Positions 53,500 to 64,000 of a stretch of 64,000 nt of DNA are shown here, one piece after another (position 1 is the first letter of the stretch; each line of letters starts with the position of its first letter). The position numbers and the translations under genes are program-made. The DNA lies in the NCBI GenBank assembly GCA_000151295.1, contig GG745340.1, positions 303,743 through 367,742 of the forward strand. The letters are read 5' to 3'. The notes beneath the pieces were generated by a model that saw nothing but the letters and a program-made list of their open reading frames with translations, did not search any database and was not told where the DNA came from. This stretch comes from Allomyces macrogynus ATCC 38327 (taxonomy: Eukaryota; Blastocladiomycota; Blastocladiomycetes; Blastocladiales; Blastocladiaceae).

Positions 53500-54505
53500 G
53501 GTGGTCGTACGAGTTGGTCGTTGAGATGGCCAAACAACGAACAGGAAGTTGGTCAAGCTGCGGGAGACAAAATCATGATTTGATCGCCCCTCACGTGCTG
53601 GACTTGGGCATGGGAGACAGTCACAAACCCATGAGCTCCACCGTGCTTTGTCGCACTTTCGCTCCACTCCAGCGTGTTCTTGAACCAACCACGGCTACGT
53701 AAAAAATGCTGCGAACAGGTATGGCCGGCTGTCCGTCACGAATGGCGCTCGCATTCTCCACTGTTTTGGATGAACAGCACGAAGCAATCACCATGCGCGC
53801 GATTTCCAGCGAAATGACGTTCGGTCTTCGGGTCTGTCGAGACTTGATGGTATCGGTGTTTGGGTGACCGCCGCCGACACGATGCATCCAGTTCAACCGC
53901 GGCACAAACCAAGATTGTATCAGTGTGTGAGTCTGGTGCGCGACCTGGGAGTCACGACGGAAAAAGCACGCCACCAAGCGGGGCCAATGATCCCACCAAC
54001 ACGGAGTGGCCAGGAACTGTCGCCATCGATGGTGCGATGAAGACGAGAGTGCGCCATCGTCGTCCAATCTATGAGCGGCTTGATTGCGCATGCTGGCGGA
54101 CACGATCGCATCGCGCAAGGACCCGAACTTAAGTCGCTGGATGCGAAGGCACGCATGCACGCTTTCGCCGAATATCCGAAAGGCCCGCGCACGCGATGAA
54201 GGCCGCCTTCACGTCCGAGGTTGCGCAACGATGTGCTGCGCGCGCATGTTTCCATGGCGACGGCGGTGAGTGAGATGACCGTTGGCGTGATCGTGTTTGC
54301 GCAGCATCCATCTGCACGCGACATGCTCGCAACAGCGACGACGGTCAAACGGGCGAGTACATAAACGAGACGCCCCGCCAACACGTTCCTCTTGTCCCTT
54401 GCTGCTGCCCAGTCCAACGACTTCCATTGTGACGCGCTCTACCAAGTCGAATTCTCTTTGCCAACGACAACACTGCTCCCGACCTGGCCGACTCTCTCCA
54501 CCACG
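53500..54505. promoter_or_regulatory. divergent intergenic region, about 1 kb
   Basis: It separates the starts of the seryl-tRNA synthetase and the orphan at 54506. Minus-strand frames at 53621-54160 and 53920-54417 are open but not recognisable, and no consistent splice model joins them. Confidence 0.4.
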
Positions 54506-56455
54506 ATGCTTCGCTTCTCGACCACCTGTCCGACCTCCGACGCGATCAAGCCAGTCATGCACCGCCCCGTGTCCGTCCCGACCTCGCCGCGCTCCATGAC
54601 CCCGCCTGCGCTCGGCTGGCACCACCACCACAACCACCACCGCGTCGCGCCCGCCAAGTCGTTCCCGGTGCTCTCGCCGCCCTCGGCAACTCCCGAGCCA
54701 CACGTGCGTCGCCCGCGCCCAGCGTCTACCGGCAACGTGATTACGGCGCTTGACGGCGAGTTTACGTTGGCCGCGCTCACGCCGCGGTCGCCGCTCGAAC
54801 AGCAGTCGGTGCTTGCGTGGTCGGCGTCGACCGTGCGTGCTATCGGCTCGCGTCCCACCGCGTCGATTTTGCCAGCGGCCGCGGTTGCCGCGCAAGATGC
54901 CGAATGGACGCGTGACACGATTGCCGACGCGCACGACAAGCTGGCTGCGACACTGCTGCTCGCCAAGGAATGGATTGTTGGAACGGCTGTGAACCCAAAC
55001 ACGCGCCGGCTCTATTACCAGTACACGCCAGCGCTGTACCGCCGGCCGCTCCATAGCGGGCGCGTGCTTGTGAATGACCCGATTGCTGGTACGTTCGATG
55101 AAATTATACGACGCGTTTGCTCTATTTCGAGAAGGAAACTGACAAAAAGGGAACAATCCATAGAACTGCAATCGCTCGTCGCATTCCAAGAACTGTATTC
55201 GACCAACACCAACGGCGTGTCCACGCAAACGCTCCCGCTCGAGGTCGGTGCCGGCAAGGACCCCGCGCAGCTCCGGAAGCAGTTCCAGTTCACGGTGTCG
55301 TCGGTGCTCACGCACTACACGTCGGTCCTTGTGCAGTGGCCGCCCGGGAACGGGACCGGTCTGATCATCAGCCCCCTCGCGCTCCAGGCACCCTGCACGA
55401 CCGCGCACGTCGGCCTTCTCTTGCGCTCGCTCCTTCTCCACCGCCACGAGCTCGGGGGCAACGGCCACAGTACCAACGGCGGTGGTGGGGTCAACAATCT
55501 CGCGCAAGTCGGGGCGTGGATCGAGGGACTCGCCGCGGCCCTGCACTCGCGTCTGCGCGCCATCGACGGCACCGACCGGTTCGTCGTCGACGCCTACTTT
55601 TTCGTGGACCCACGATGGCCTGGCCACCCGCCGCCACCGCCGTCAGGCCATCGGTCGACGCGGCTCGTGACTCCCGCGTACGCAGCTGCACAAGGCGGAC
55701 ACGATTCCGACGACCACCCGATGAGCCAGTCGATGCACGCGCTGCAGGCGCTCGCCGAGCACTACGCCGAAACCAAGAATGCGCGCGTGGGCGAGGTCGT
55801 GCGCGCGGCTGCGTCGCTCGTCGTGCAGTGGGCCGCGGCCGTCGTGGACGACGAGGACGACGCGATCGCTGACGAAGTCCCGCAGCGGCTTGCTGTGGCC
55901 GCGTTTGCAGGCACGCTCGCGCGCACAGCGCGTGCCGGTGCCGAGACTCACGTCGACATGCGCGCGCGCAATGCGTGGACGCACCTGCGCGCGTTCGCTG
56001 TCACGCAGTGGTCGGCGCTGCTCGGCGCGGGCGTGCTGGCTGGAAACGACGCGGCCTACACGACGCGCGAACTGAGCGTCGCAGCCGTCGGGCTCGCGGA
56101 TTTGGTCGCGCTCGTCGACGACGACTCTGGCAAGCAGGCATTCCTCGACCCGTGGGCTGCGGTGGTGGGTGCCCTGACCAAGCGGCAAGTCGTGCGCGGT
56201 GCGGCAGGTGACCGCCTTGCCCTTGGCGGATTTGCAGCGGCACCACTGAACGAGCCTGCGCGGCTCGCGGCGGCCGAAGGGGCGGATGCGGCCGCTGCGG
56301 CGGCGACGCAGCGGGTCGAGGATACGGCGTGGGCGGTGTGTGCCGTGCAGCGTGCCGTCGAGGTGCTGCAACGGGCCGTGGCGGGTAATGATACAGTTGC
56401 GGCGCTGGTTGCGCGCGCGGTTGTCCTTGCCGGACGCATTGGTGGTGCTTTGTAG
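54506..56455 (+). CDS. hypothetical protein, alpha-helical
   Basis: A protein of 624 residues from exons 54506-55088 and 55164-56455. A 75-base intron (GTACGT donor, CATAG acceptor, ACTGAC branch) has no stop in frame. It was recognised by its lower GC and by a cleaner junction (LVNDPIAELQSLVAFQELYS). The N-terminus is Pro/Ser-rich with a His run (WHHHHNHH). A segment about TRRLYYQYTPALYRRPLHSG looks folded. The second half is Ala/Val-rich and helical (RVGEVVRAAASLVVQWAAAV, TTRELSVAAVGLADLVALVD, TAWAVCAVQRAVEVLQRAVA), as in HEAT-like or other helical repeat proteins. I recognise no family and find no targeting signal. The unspliced reading would also be open, so the intron is likely rather than certain. 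Confidence 0.6.
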   Translation: MLRFSTTCPTSDAIKPVMHRPVSVPTSPRSMTPPALGWHHHHNHHRVAPAKSFPVLSPPSATPEPHVRRPRPASTGNVITALDGEFTLAALTPRSPLEQQSVLAWSASTVRAIGSRPTASILPAAAVAAQDAEWTRDTIADAHDKLAATLLLAKEWIVGTAVNPNTRRLYYQYTPALYRRPLHSGRVLVNDPIAGTFDEIIRRVCSISRRKLTKREQSIELQSLVAFQELYSTNTNGVSTQTLPLEVGAGKDPAQLRKQFQFTVSSVLTHYTSVLVQWPPGNGTGLIISPLALQAPCTTAHVGLLLRSLLLHRHELGGNGHSTNGGGGVNNLAQVGAWIEGLAAALHSRLRAIDGTDRFVVDAYFFVDPRWPGHPPPPPSGHRSTRLVTPAYAAAQGGHDSDDHPMSQSMHALQALAEHYAETKNARVGEVVRAAASLVVQWAAAVVDDEDDAIADEVPQRLAVAAFAGTLARTARAGAETHVDMRARNAWTHLRAFAVTQWSALLGAGVLAGNDAAYTTRELSVAAVGLADLVALVDDDSGKQAFLDPWAAVVGALTKRQVVRGAAGDRLALGGFAAAPLNEPARLAAAEGADAAAAAATQRVEDTAWAVCAVQRAVEVLQRAVAGNDTVAALVARAVVLAGRIGGAL

Positions 56456-57632
56456 TGAATTTGTTCAGAGCTACAATTGGTTATGAATTACACGATCTTG
56501 GAACATTGGAGTAACGTCTTGCTGCTTGAATTGGATTGGGAACATGTCGAGCCCGGCCAAGAGCATTGATGCTGCACTCTCTGCGCGAATGTTGTACCTG
56601 CTCCACGCCGATTGAAGGCGAGTTGGCTCGGCTGTATTGAGCATGAAACTCAATACCAACCTGTCGGCCGTGCCGGCCAAGGCCCCGATACTTGAGGACA
56701 CTACGCCAAGTGTTCCGCGCCAGTCCAAACCGCTGCTGCGGCGCCTGCATGCTCGTTATCACCGACGGTTTTTGAATGGGACCGATCGAGTCCCTGATGG
56801 GTACTTTGGATGGCAAGCTACGACGAGTTAGGTTGCGTGCTTATTTCCAACGCAAAATATTTGCTCTACTTTTTATTCGACTCTGCCAGGCGCAAGCCCG
56901 GAAAATATGACAACGTGTCCGGGTGGTTCTAGGAGATTGACTTGTAATGAATTAGGCTCTGCCACAGCTTCTGATCCTGTTGTTGTCATCTGACACCTCG
57001 ATTAGTATGTCGACCAGGTACTAGTAACACGTATCTGATTCCGCAATTATTGATCTAGAAGAATGATGTCTTCGCCCGGATGTCGGTAGGGGATATCTGT
57101 TGGGCCCAGTTGGACTCGAATCGACTCTGTCTGGCTCAAGATCGCCAATGATGGATACTTGAGGGCTCGAAATTGCCTGCCACCCCAGGGTGGACCAGTG
57201 GCACGCGGCTGTGCGCACGTTACATTGTTAGCACGACGTCGATCAGGCCACCATTGGCACTGCAGCATGGCGGCAATGCTGCTCTTTCACAGCTGCAGCT
57301 GCAGCAGGAGCGATAGCCTGCAAATTAACCCACTGTCAGCCAGGGTCAGCAGCCGCCTTCTTCCCAAACCCTGGGGATCATAGCGCTTCGGTGCCCTCGC
57401 TGTGAGGCATTAATGTACCAACTCGCCCACGGTTACGCGCCTATTGTCGCCTGCAGTGCGCTCAGTTTGCCGGCACAAACTGATCAACGCAGAAAGACCA
57501 TGGCAACAGGTCATCCAGAGTCACGAGACCTAGTCAACACTGGCCCTGCTCGTGTCAGGCGCATCGTGGTCTCTGATCACACAGTACTCGAGCAGCACGA
57601 CCCGAAAGCCCCGAAACTACAACACCAGCACC
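56456..57632. other. intergenic, lower GC
   Basis: About 1.2 kb without a supported gene. It includes a short GCAGCT-type run near 57290-57312. The last 250 bases are the likely PUF6 promoter. Confidence 0.5.
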
Positions 57633-59757
57633 ATGCCGCCCAAGCGCGCCACCAAGCGCGACCGCGCCAGTTCCAACGATGGCGCCGCCGTCAAGAAGCA
57701 AAAGACCGCCGCGCACTCGAAACCCGCCTTTGCGAAAACCGCTGGCAGCAAGCAAGCGAAGCCTTCGTCAGTCCCGAAATTCGCACCCGCCAAGACGCCC
57801 GTGTCGGCGCCCAAGAAGCAACCGATTGTTGAGCGCAAGGCGCCCGTGCCGACGTCCGACGACGAGTGGGACGATGCGGCCGACGGCGACAACGGATTCA
57901 TTACCGACGAGGACGACAATGGCATGGAGGTGGATGGCGGCGACTCGGCGGCGGCCGCGCCCAAACAACGGTCGGCGCACGACAGGGAGGCGCAGCGCGA
58001 GTCGCGCAAGCAGCAGAGCGAGCTCAAAACCCTGCGCAAAGCCAAGGACCCGGCCTACCCGCTCGTGATTGCGCTCAAGAAGCAGTGGGAGCGGCTGCGG
58101 CGCCATGATTTGCCGAGCGAGGACCGTGAGACGCTCATGACGCAGATGATGGAGCAGGCCAAGGGCCGCATCACCGAGGTGCGTTTCCTGCGCGGGTGGA
58201 TTGGGATCGGGAATGATTGGTGGACGAGAAACTGACTGGCCGCTTGCGCCGTTTGCAGCTCATCTTCAAGCACGACGCATCGCGCATCGTGCAGTGCATG
58301 GTCAAGTACGGGAACGAGGAGCAGCGCCAGCAGATTGCGCAGGAGCTCAAGGGCCGTTTCGTCGAGCTGAGCCGATCCATGTACGGCCGGTTCATGACGC
58401 TGCGCTTGCTCAAGTACACGTACGCCTTCTCCACCGCTCCACTGGCCGCTTTGCTCGACTGGTCGCTGACCCGTTGACATCCATGTCCAGCGCCGCCGTC
58501 CGCCCCATGATCATTGGTGAATTCAAGGGCCACCTGCCCAAGAACATTCGCCACCTGATCGCGTGCTACGTGATCGAGGGCATCTTCTCCGACTACTGCA
58601 ACGCCAAGGAAAAGCACCACATGCTGCAAGAGTTTTACCACCCGGAGTACCGCACGTTCAAGACGGATGTGCCGCTCGCCGAGATTGTGCAAAAGCACGA
58701 CAAGAAGCAGATCTTGCACAACCTGCTCACGGTGATTCGCCCGTGCATTGAAAAGGGCATTCTCGGCGACTTGACGATCGTGCAGCGCATTGCCCTCGAC
58801 TACGTTGACCTTGCGTCGGACGCGGAGCGGTCGACTCTCTTTGAGTCGCTGCACCCGGAACTCGTCGCGATCCTGCACAACCGCGAGGGCGCGCTGCTCG
58901 CGATGCGCGCGATCACTTACGGGTCGGCCAAGGACCGCAAGACGATTGCCAAGGGGTTCAAGGACTACATCATGAAGATTGCCAGCGAAGAGTACGGCCA
59001 CTGGGTCCTTTTGCAGTTCATCGACACGGTCGACGACACAAAACTGTCGGCCACGACGATCCTGAAGGAAATTGATTGGTCGGCGCTTGCCGAGAACAAG
59101 TACCTACGCAAGACGGTCCTGTTCATGCTCGTGGGCCGGTCGACGCGGCAGTTTGCGCCGGTCGTGCTCGACGCGCTTGTCCAGCAGGGTAAGAAGGACC
59201 CTTACCGTCGGTACACGGAACTGCTCGATGCCGTCTCGCCCGCCCTGCTCGAGACCACGACCAAGCACGTGATTGACTGGCTCAAGGACCCGGAACTCGC
59301 ACCATTTGCTGTCGAAGTGCTCGTGCGCACGCGGTTCCCGAACGATGCGCATGCCAAGGATGCGGCGCTCGACGACATTGTTGACGCCCTGCGGTCGGGC
59401 GACCGCGATGACACGTTCCTGCGCAACGTCAAGACCCTTGTCCAGTACCATGCCGCGTGGGCACGGAACCAGGGCAAGGCCAAGGTCAAGGAAGGGTACA
59501 CGGACGAGGGCCACGCCGAACTAGATGCCACAATTCGCGAGACGTGCAGCGCGTTTGCCGCGCGTATCTTCAAGGGCTTATTGCCGGAGCAGCTGCTCGA
59601 CTTGGCGACGGGTGCGGGCACGTTTGTCGCGCTCGCGCTGTGCGAAGCCGAAGCGACCAAGGACGCGGCCATCAAAGTCTTGGCACCGCACGTGGCGGAG
59701 ATCGAGGCGTCGGGCGCCAAGGGGTCGGCAACATTGGTGCAGGTGCTCAAGGCATGA
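57633..59757 (+). CDS. PUF6: Puf6/PUM3-type nucleolar RNA-binding protein
   Basis: A protein of 655 residues from exons 57633-58178, 58259-58413 and 58491-59757 (introns 80 and 77 bases; GTGCGT and GTACAC donors). A Lys/Ala-rich basic N-terminus (MPPKRATKRDRASSN) and an acidic patch (DDEWDDAADGDNGFITDEDD) precede the Pumilio-like repeats. Family sequence runs across splices: GRITELIFKHDASRIVQCMV, YGRFMTLRLLN, GEFKGHLPKNIRHLIACYVI, LHNREGALLAMRAITYGSAK, then the C-terminal CPL domain (EYGHWVLLQFIDTVDDTKLS). Puf6/PUM3 proteins are nucleolar and take part in 60S ribosome biogenesis, and in yeast also repress ASH1 mRNA. Repeats are more degenerate than in classic PUF proteins. The stop is 122 bases from the convergent L2HGDH stop. 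Confidence 0.9.
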
Positions 59758-59879
59758 GGGTGGGCGTGAGTGGGCGTGTTTCATCGTGGTTTATTTCAAA
59801 TGCACAGTTGTACAATTTTCTGCGTCTTCTCCACCCTTGCGCTCCCTTGCGCTTGAGCTGTTGGTGCAATCTGCGACCA

Positions 59880-61304
59880 TCATCGCTTCTCGTGCATCGG
59901 CACCACGCCAAGCAACTGCGCAATGTACTCACCGACCGCCAACGAACTCGTCAACCCGGGACTCTCGACCCCGATCGCATTCACCCACCGCGGCAGTCCG
60001 TAAAGGTCGGCGCGATCAATATAGAAGTCGCGCGCAGGCGTGCCCGGCGGCGTGACCTTGGCACGAATCCCGCAATAGTCGTATTCCAGGTCCTGCACCT
60101 CGATTCCATCGAGGTACTGGCTGATGGCCGCATGGAACCGCGCGCGCAATACCTTCATTCGGTCCGAATCGGACTCTTCGGTGATGCGGTAGTCTTCGCG
60201 CGCGTCGACGGGCAGGAACTCGACGTCGGGTCCAAACTTGGCGGCGCCCTGCAAGTCGACGGTCGCGTGCACGCCGAGCGAGGTCAGGTTTGCGTCTGGG
60301 ACCGGGTAGAGCAGCCGGTGCACGTGGTGCACGGACTGATTGCGCAGGAGCTTGAAGTACCGGCCACGCGTCGGGTACATTTGGATCGAGAGCGGATGCA
60401 GGGGGTCAGCGGCATCGGGAGCGTGCTTGGACGCGTCGGGGCCAGCAACTGACGTCCACGCCGCGCGGAACATGCGGTCCGACCAGACACCTGCAGCGTT
60501 CACGACCATGTGCGCGTCGAGCGTCCACGACTCGCCGTCGTCGTCGGCATTACGGACCGTGAGCCGGTACAGGTCGCGCGCCGCATTGAAAGCGACGTTC
60601 TCCACCTTGGCGCCCGTCGTAACGTATCCGGCACCCGTGTCGCCGGCCAACTGCGCGAGCCGGTCCATGTACTCGTGTGACGCGACGATCCCCGTCGACG
60701 GGCTCGACAGCACGCGCGTGATACTGCGGCTCAAGTTCGGCTGTTCCCTTCGCGCGTCCACCAAATCTACGCGCTCCAGCGGAATCCCAAACCGCGCCGC
60801 ATGCGTCTCGATCGCGCCCAGCGTCCGTGCCGCATGCTCCGAGTCACCGCCCACCACCCACTTGCCACACGGCGCGTGGCTCACGCCATGGTCGCGGCAA
60901 AACTGGTACAGCAGTTCCTTACCGCGCAGACAGAGCCGTGTCTTGAGCGAGTCGGCGGGATAGTAGAGGCCAGCGTGGATGACCTCAGAGTTGCGTGACG
61001 AGCTGTGCGCGCCGACGTGTCGCTCCTTGTCGAGGACGACGACGGACCGGCCTGTCGGAGCGAGGATACGCGCGAGATACGCGCCGGTCGCGAGCCCGAC
61101 GGCGCCAGCGCCTATCACGGCCACGTGCGCGTGCACATCAGCAAGACCGGTTGGACAGTCGATTTGGTTGGATTTCGAGCTTGCGGCGTCACAGCTGGAC
61201 GCGCTCGCTGTAATTGGTCGCCGAGATGCGAGAACGAGTGCCCATGCTCGTGGCACGGACGCGCACGTCGTTCTCGGTGCTTGGCTGTGAAATGCCGTGA
61301 TCAT
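59880..61304 (-). CDS. L2HGDH: L-2-hydroxyglutarate dehydrogenase
   Basis: An FAD-dependent oxidoreductase of 474 residues in one exon from the ATG at 61304. The N-terminus is Arg/Ser/Ala-rich and free of acids for 40 residues, suiting mitochondrial import. The FAD-binding Rossmann motif is VAVIGAGAVGLATGAYLARI at about residue 63. Family sequence follows: VVVLDKERHVGAHSSSRNSE, VIHAGLYYPADSLKTRLCLR, NAAGVWSDRMFRAAW, MYPTRGRYFKLLRNQSVHHV and late FYIDRADLYGLPRWVNAIGV with ESPGLTSSLAVGEYIAQLLG. It oxidises L-2-hydroxyglutarate to 2-oxoglutarate, repairing a side product of malate dehydrogenase. The C-terminus ends in PMHEKR. Confidence 0.9.
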   Translation of the reverse strand: MITAFHSQAPRTTCASVPRAWALVLASRRPITASASSCDAASSKSNQIDCPTGLADVHAHVAVIGAGAVGLATGAYLARILAPTGRSVVVLDKERHVGAHSSSRNSEVIHAGLYYPADSLKTRLCLRGKELLYQFCRDHGVSHAPCGKWVVGGDSEHAARTLGAIETHAARFGIPLERVDLVDARREQPNLSRSITRVLSSPSTGIVASHEYMDRLAQLAGDTGAGYVTTGAKVENVAFNAARDLYRLTVRNADDDGESWTLDAHMVVNAAGVWSDRMFRAAWTSVAGPDASKHAPDAADPLHPLSIQMYPTRGRYFKLLRNQSVHHVHRLLYPVPDANLTSLGVHATVDLQGAAKFGPDVEFLPVDAREDYRITEESDSDRMKVLRARFHAAISQYLDGIEVQDLEYDYCGIRAKVTPPGTPARDFYIDRADLYGLPRWVNAIGVESPGLTSSLAVGEYIAQLLGVVPMHEKR

Positions 61305-61737
61305 CGTAACGATCGGCCTTGTCGCTTGGTCTGTGCAATGAGAATGGCAATGCGCTCGTTGTTGCAGCCCCCCTCGCAATCGTGGCGCGGGCGCGTCGTA
61401 TTGCAGCGAGTCCAGGAGCGGGCGGGGTCCTGGTGGAGAAGAACGCGTGGATCGCGATCAAATGGAAGCTCGCAAAGCACTGACCGTGTCCACCATGTGG
61501 CGCCCACTCCACAGCAGTGAATGCATGCATCGCAACAAGATCATTGAGGAACAAGACAGTGACCTCTTGACAACGCGATAGCTCCATTTCGCAACGCTGC
61601 GCGTGACAGCGCATGGTCTAGTCTGCGCGTTGTCGGTTGGGGCCCGGTCGTTTGCGCATGACGCTATGCTAAAAATCGATTGTCAATTCAGTGCCGAAAC
61701 CGTGCTGTATTCACGCCATTCCACCCCGTCCACGCCT
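61305..61737. other. intergenic between two minus-strand genes
   Basis: It should hold the L2HGDH promoter and the HAT1 3' end. No gene was seen. Confidence 0.45.
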
Positions 61738-63306
61738 TCACGCCACCCCCGCGCGCCGCGCGAGCCGCAAGTGCCCCAGATACTCGTCGAGCACCTGGAG
61801 GTACGTCTCATGTACGAGCTCCTTGCGCTGTTCCTCGTCAGCAACCGCCTCGAGTGCGTCCTTGTGCGCGCGGTAAATTCGCGCCTTGACCATACGGCGG
61901 AACGCCGCGGGCGGCGCGCGTCGCGACCCGGCGGGCACGGCCTCGTTGAGCACCAGCATCTCGTAAATGCGCTCGGCTTGCCTCGACTGCAACTTAGCGA
62001 ACGCGCGCAGACCGCGCACGCGTGCTTGCTTGACAGAGTGCGTGCAGAGCTGGAGAATGTCGTGCTTGCGGCCCCATACGAGAGTGGGCGCGGATCGGGT
62101 CGCGAGCGGGTTCCATGCGACTGTGAGCTCGCCGTCGATGGTCGCGCTGTCGGCCACGTCGACTTCCGGGACCGCCGCAAGTCCCCGGTCCGAGTCGGGT
62201 CGGCCCGGGACGGGTCCGCGCAGGAACAGCCGCAAGTCGCTCACGTCGCGCAAGACATCAAATGCCTCGGACGGATCCTCGACGGCCAACTCGCCGATTT
62301 GCGCGTCGGCCATGGCCGTGCAGTGCAGGTGCGCGTAAATGCGCGCGGCATGGCCCTGCCGCTGGAACGGTGGCAGGATCAGGACTTGCGAAATGCGCTT
62401 CCGTGTGCGGTTAGGGAAGAGGTAGAACGAGTAGGTGGAGAAGAGGCCGGCGAACTCATAGGGAAGGTGGGCGGATGAGGACGACGGGTGCCTCCGGTAG
62501 AGCAGGTAGAAGGTCCAGGCCGGGTCGGTCACGTCGACGGGCGTTGCGGCTTCGATGAAGTACATGGCAAAGATCTTGAGACGGTCGTAGAGGGTGGGGA
62601 AGCCGTGTGTCGACACGGTGCACTGCATGGACGGCGCACGAGCGGGTGGTCAGCCTTGAGGGACAATAACAACGATACAACCCATAAGAACCGCTCCGTA
62701 CCTCAAACAACTGGAATTGTACTCCGTTAGCCGTCTCGTACTCGAGCACAACGTTGCCTGGTGGCGTGTACTTGGTGTCGTTGGCGAGCGCCTTGGCAAA
62801 GGCGACATCGTCGTGGATCAGGTCGCTCGGCAAAAACTCGAGCAAGGGTTGCGCGAGGTCGAGTGTGGCCTCGTGGCTCTTGGCGTCGTAGGTCGCGGCC
62901 ACGTGTGTGACCAAGCTGGCGGCCGAGGACCGGATCACGACGCGCGGGTTGCGATATCCAGCAATTTGCTGGTCGGTGCCGTAGAACGGGTAGGTGTAGA
63001 CTGGATGGAAAGACCAGGCGGGCGGGTCCTGATCAACACTGTCGCCATTACTTGGCCCGTCGTTTTCCTCGTCGTCGTCACGGCTTGAGTTCGGAATCGG
63101 GGCGGGTACAGTCGGGCGACGCAAAAGTTCGATTTTGACCATGGCGTTGGTGTCGTAGAGCCAGCCCTGCGTGGCGCGCGCCGTCGTGTCGACGAGAGCA
63201 TCTGGATGAAGGGAACAGATGCCATAGGCGCGGGTCGTGGTCAGTTTGGACGGCTTTGGAGGTGTCGAGACGCTTTCTGGTAGTGATCGGTTGAACCAGA
63301 GCTCAT
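61738..63306 (-). CDS. HAT1: histone acetyltransferase type B catalytic subunit HAT1
   Basis: A GNAT-fold enzyme of 464 residues. Exons 63201-62702 and 62622-61738 are firm, with a 79-base intron (GTACGG donor, ATGCAG acceptor) whose splice gives FQLFECTVSTHGF. The first exon is inferred at 63306-63297 (ATGAGCTCTG, GTTCAA donor, CATCCAG acceptor). A longer first exon ending at 63252 also keeps frame, giving a 50-base intron. Family sequence includes FHPVYTYPFYGTDQQIAGYR, RLKIFAMYFIEAATPVDVTD, the acetyl-CoA loop RISQVLILPPFQRQGHAARI and IGELAVEDPSEAFDVLRDVS. HAT1 acetylates newly made histone H4 at Lys5 and Lys12 with a WD-repeat partner before chromatin deposition. The long acidic insert (RDDDEENDGPSNGDS) is unusual. 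The C-terminus is helical and Arg/Ala-rich. Confidence 0.88.
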
Positions 63307-63798
63307 GGTGGCGAATCAGCACGGTCCTGCGCGCTGCTGCTGGCTTGCTGGTTGGTTGATCACTCCGTCGTGCACTAATCACGATCCACGAATTTGTGAC
63401 AAAACGGTTGGTGGTCGAGGTGCAGAGGCGGAGAAGTGGAGAAGTGGAGAAGTGCTTGCCGAGATCAGTTGCGGTTTGGTTGGCTGCCAGAACAATCTTC
63501 CTTTCGCAAAAATTGCACGCGGGCGGTGGGCATACCACGCGACCAAATTGCACCGCACTCACCGTCGCCAAGGCAAACGCCGCCGGATCACCGCTCGCTC
63601 ACATCGCCTCGGCCTGTCGCGAACGTTGAGCACGCGTGCCGCTCCTTGTCCTGCTCCCAAGCAACCATTGACGACGGCTGTTGACGACGCGATCAGCTCT
63701 CGCTCCTTGCACCTGCAACTGCCTCGACTCGACGGCTCTACGCTGCAGCACCAGCACTCGCAGCTCGTCAACGCCCACCAGCTGCCGGCACCACCACC
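63307..63798. promoter_or_regulatory. divergent promoter region, HAT1 and the right-edge gene
   Basis: A 492-base gap between divergent start codons. It has a triplicated GAGAAGTGGAGAAGTGGAG-like run near 63428-63455. Nothing else can be named. Confidence 0.4.
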
Positions 63799-63919
63799 AT
63801 GTCCGTCAAGCAGCGTGCCGCCCCGGCGGCCGCTGCCAAGGCCGCGTCCCAAGATGATGCTGCAACCAAGAAGGCCGCTCTGAGCGCGCAGACGGGCCAG
63901 ACCTGGGGCCGCATGCGCG
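63799..63919 (+). CDS. first exon of an unidentified gene (3' partial)
   Basis: An ATG in good context (CACCACCATG) opens 40 codons: MSVKQRAAPAAAAKAASQDD, then AATKKAALSAQTGQTWGRMR. A strong donor (GTAAGT at 63920) follows. The exon is Lys/Ala-rich. The rest of the gene lies beyond the window, so no family can be named. Confidence 0.55.
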
Positions 63920-64000
63920 GTAAGTACTCGCTCGCGTCCCCACTCGAGCCTCCACCTCTCCGAATTGTTCGCTGATCCGACGTGGTGTCCTTGTTCTCCG

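Noticed and set aside
53621..54417. Possible minus-strand gene between the seryl-tRNA synthetase and the orphan at 54506
   Set aside because: Two overlapping frames look weakly protein-like, but no consistent start, splice or family could be found.

Overview
This is a gene-dense, GC-rich eukaryotic nuclear window. Many genes are cut by short introns of about 62 to 130 bases with GT..AG ends and CTGAC-like branch sites. The gene set looks fungal: a Nur1-type nuclear rim protein, a Tvp15/COPI-associated protein, a DUF4246 protein, an OST2/DAD1 subunit, a Puf6 homologue and a fungal CHY zinc-finger protein. It also keeps genes that yeasts lack. One is DRC8/EFCAB2, a subunit of the axonemal dynein regulatory complex. 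Others are a WNK-type kinase and a family-10 (fucosyl) glycosyltransferase. The best inference is an early-diverging zoosporic (flagellated) fungus, perhaps Blastocladiomycota. I cannot name the species.

Layout. 1-12.3 kb: a WD40 + inositol-polyphosphate 5-phosphatase (open at the left edge), a DUF4246 protein, a broken member of a repeat-rich family, an unrecognised multi-exon gene, and a mitochondrial DnaJ (MDJ1). 12.3-15.4 kb: a poor, lower-GC stretch with decayed coding remnants. 15.4-28.9 kb: GT10 glycosyltransferase, WNK kinase, GT31 glycosyltransferase and an orphan protein, all on the minus strand. 30.2-47.5 kb: the densest part, with TVP15, mL49, an Ulp1-type SUMO protease, DRC8, SmD2, OST2, an SDR, SDF2, NUDCD1, a CHY zinc finger, an ATP-dependent DNA ligase and NUR1. 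47.7-64 kb: a second broken member of the repeat family, two orphan proteins, a mitochondrial seryl-tRNA synthetase, PUF6, L2HGDH, HAT1 and the first exon of a gene leaving the right edge.

Most gene models were rebuilt by hand from frame, splice signals and family alignment from memory, and their exon sums are multiples of three. Neighbours are often convergent with short 3' gaps (39-122 bases) or divergent around 320-620 base promoters. They share no single pathway: the genes are housekeeping (translation, splicing, ER and Golgi, chromatin, mitochondria) plus signalling and cilium. I found no CRISPR array, rRNA, convincing tRNA, intact transposon or gene cluster resembling a defence or biosynthetic system. 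The most notable items are the WNK kinase, the phage-type ligase with a presequence-like N-terminus, a probable GC-AG intron and 5-base first coding exon in SmD2, several micro-exons, and two diverged, frame-broken paralogues.
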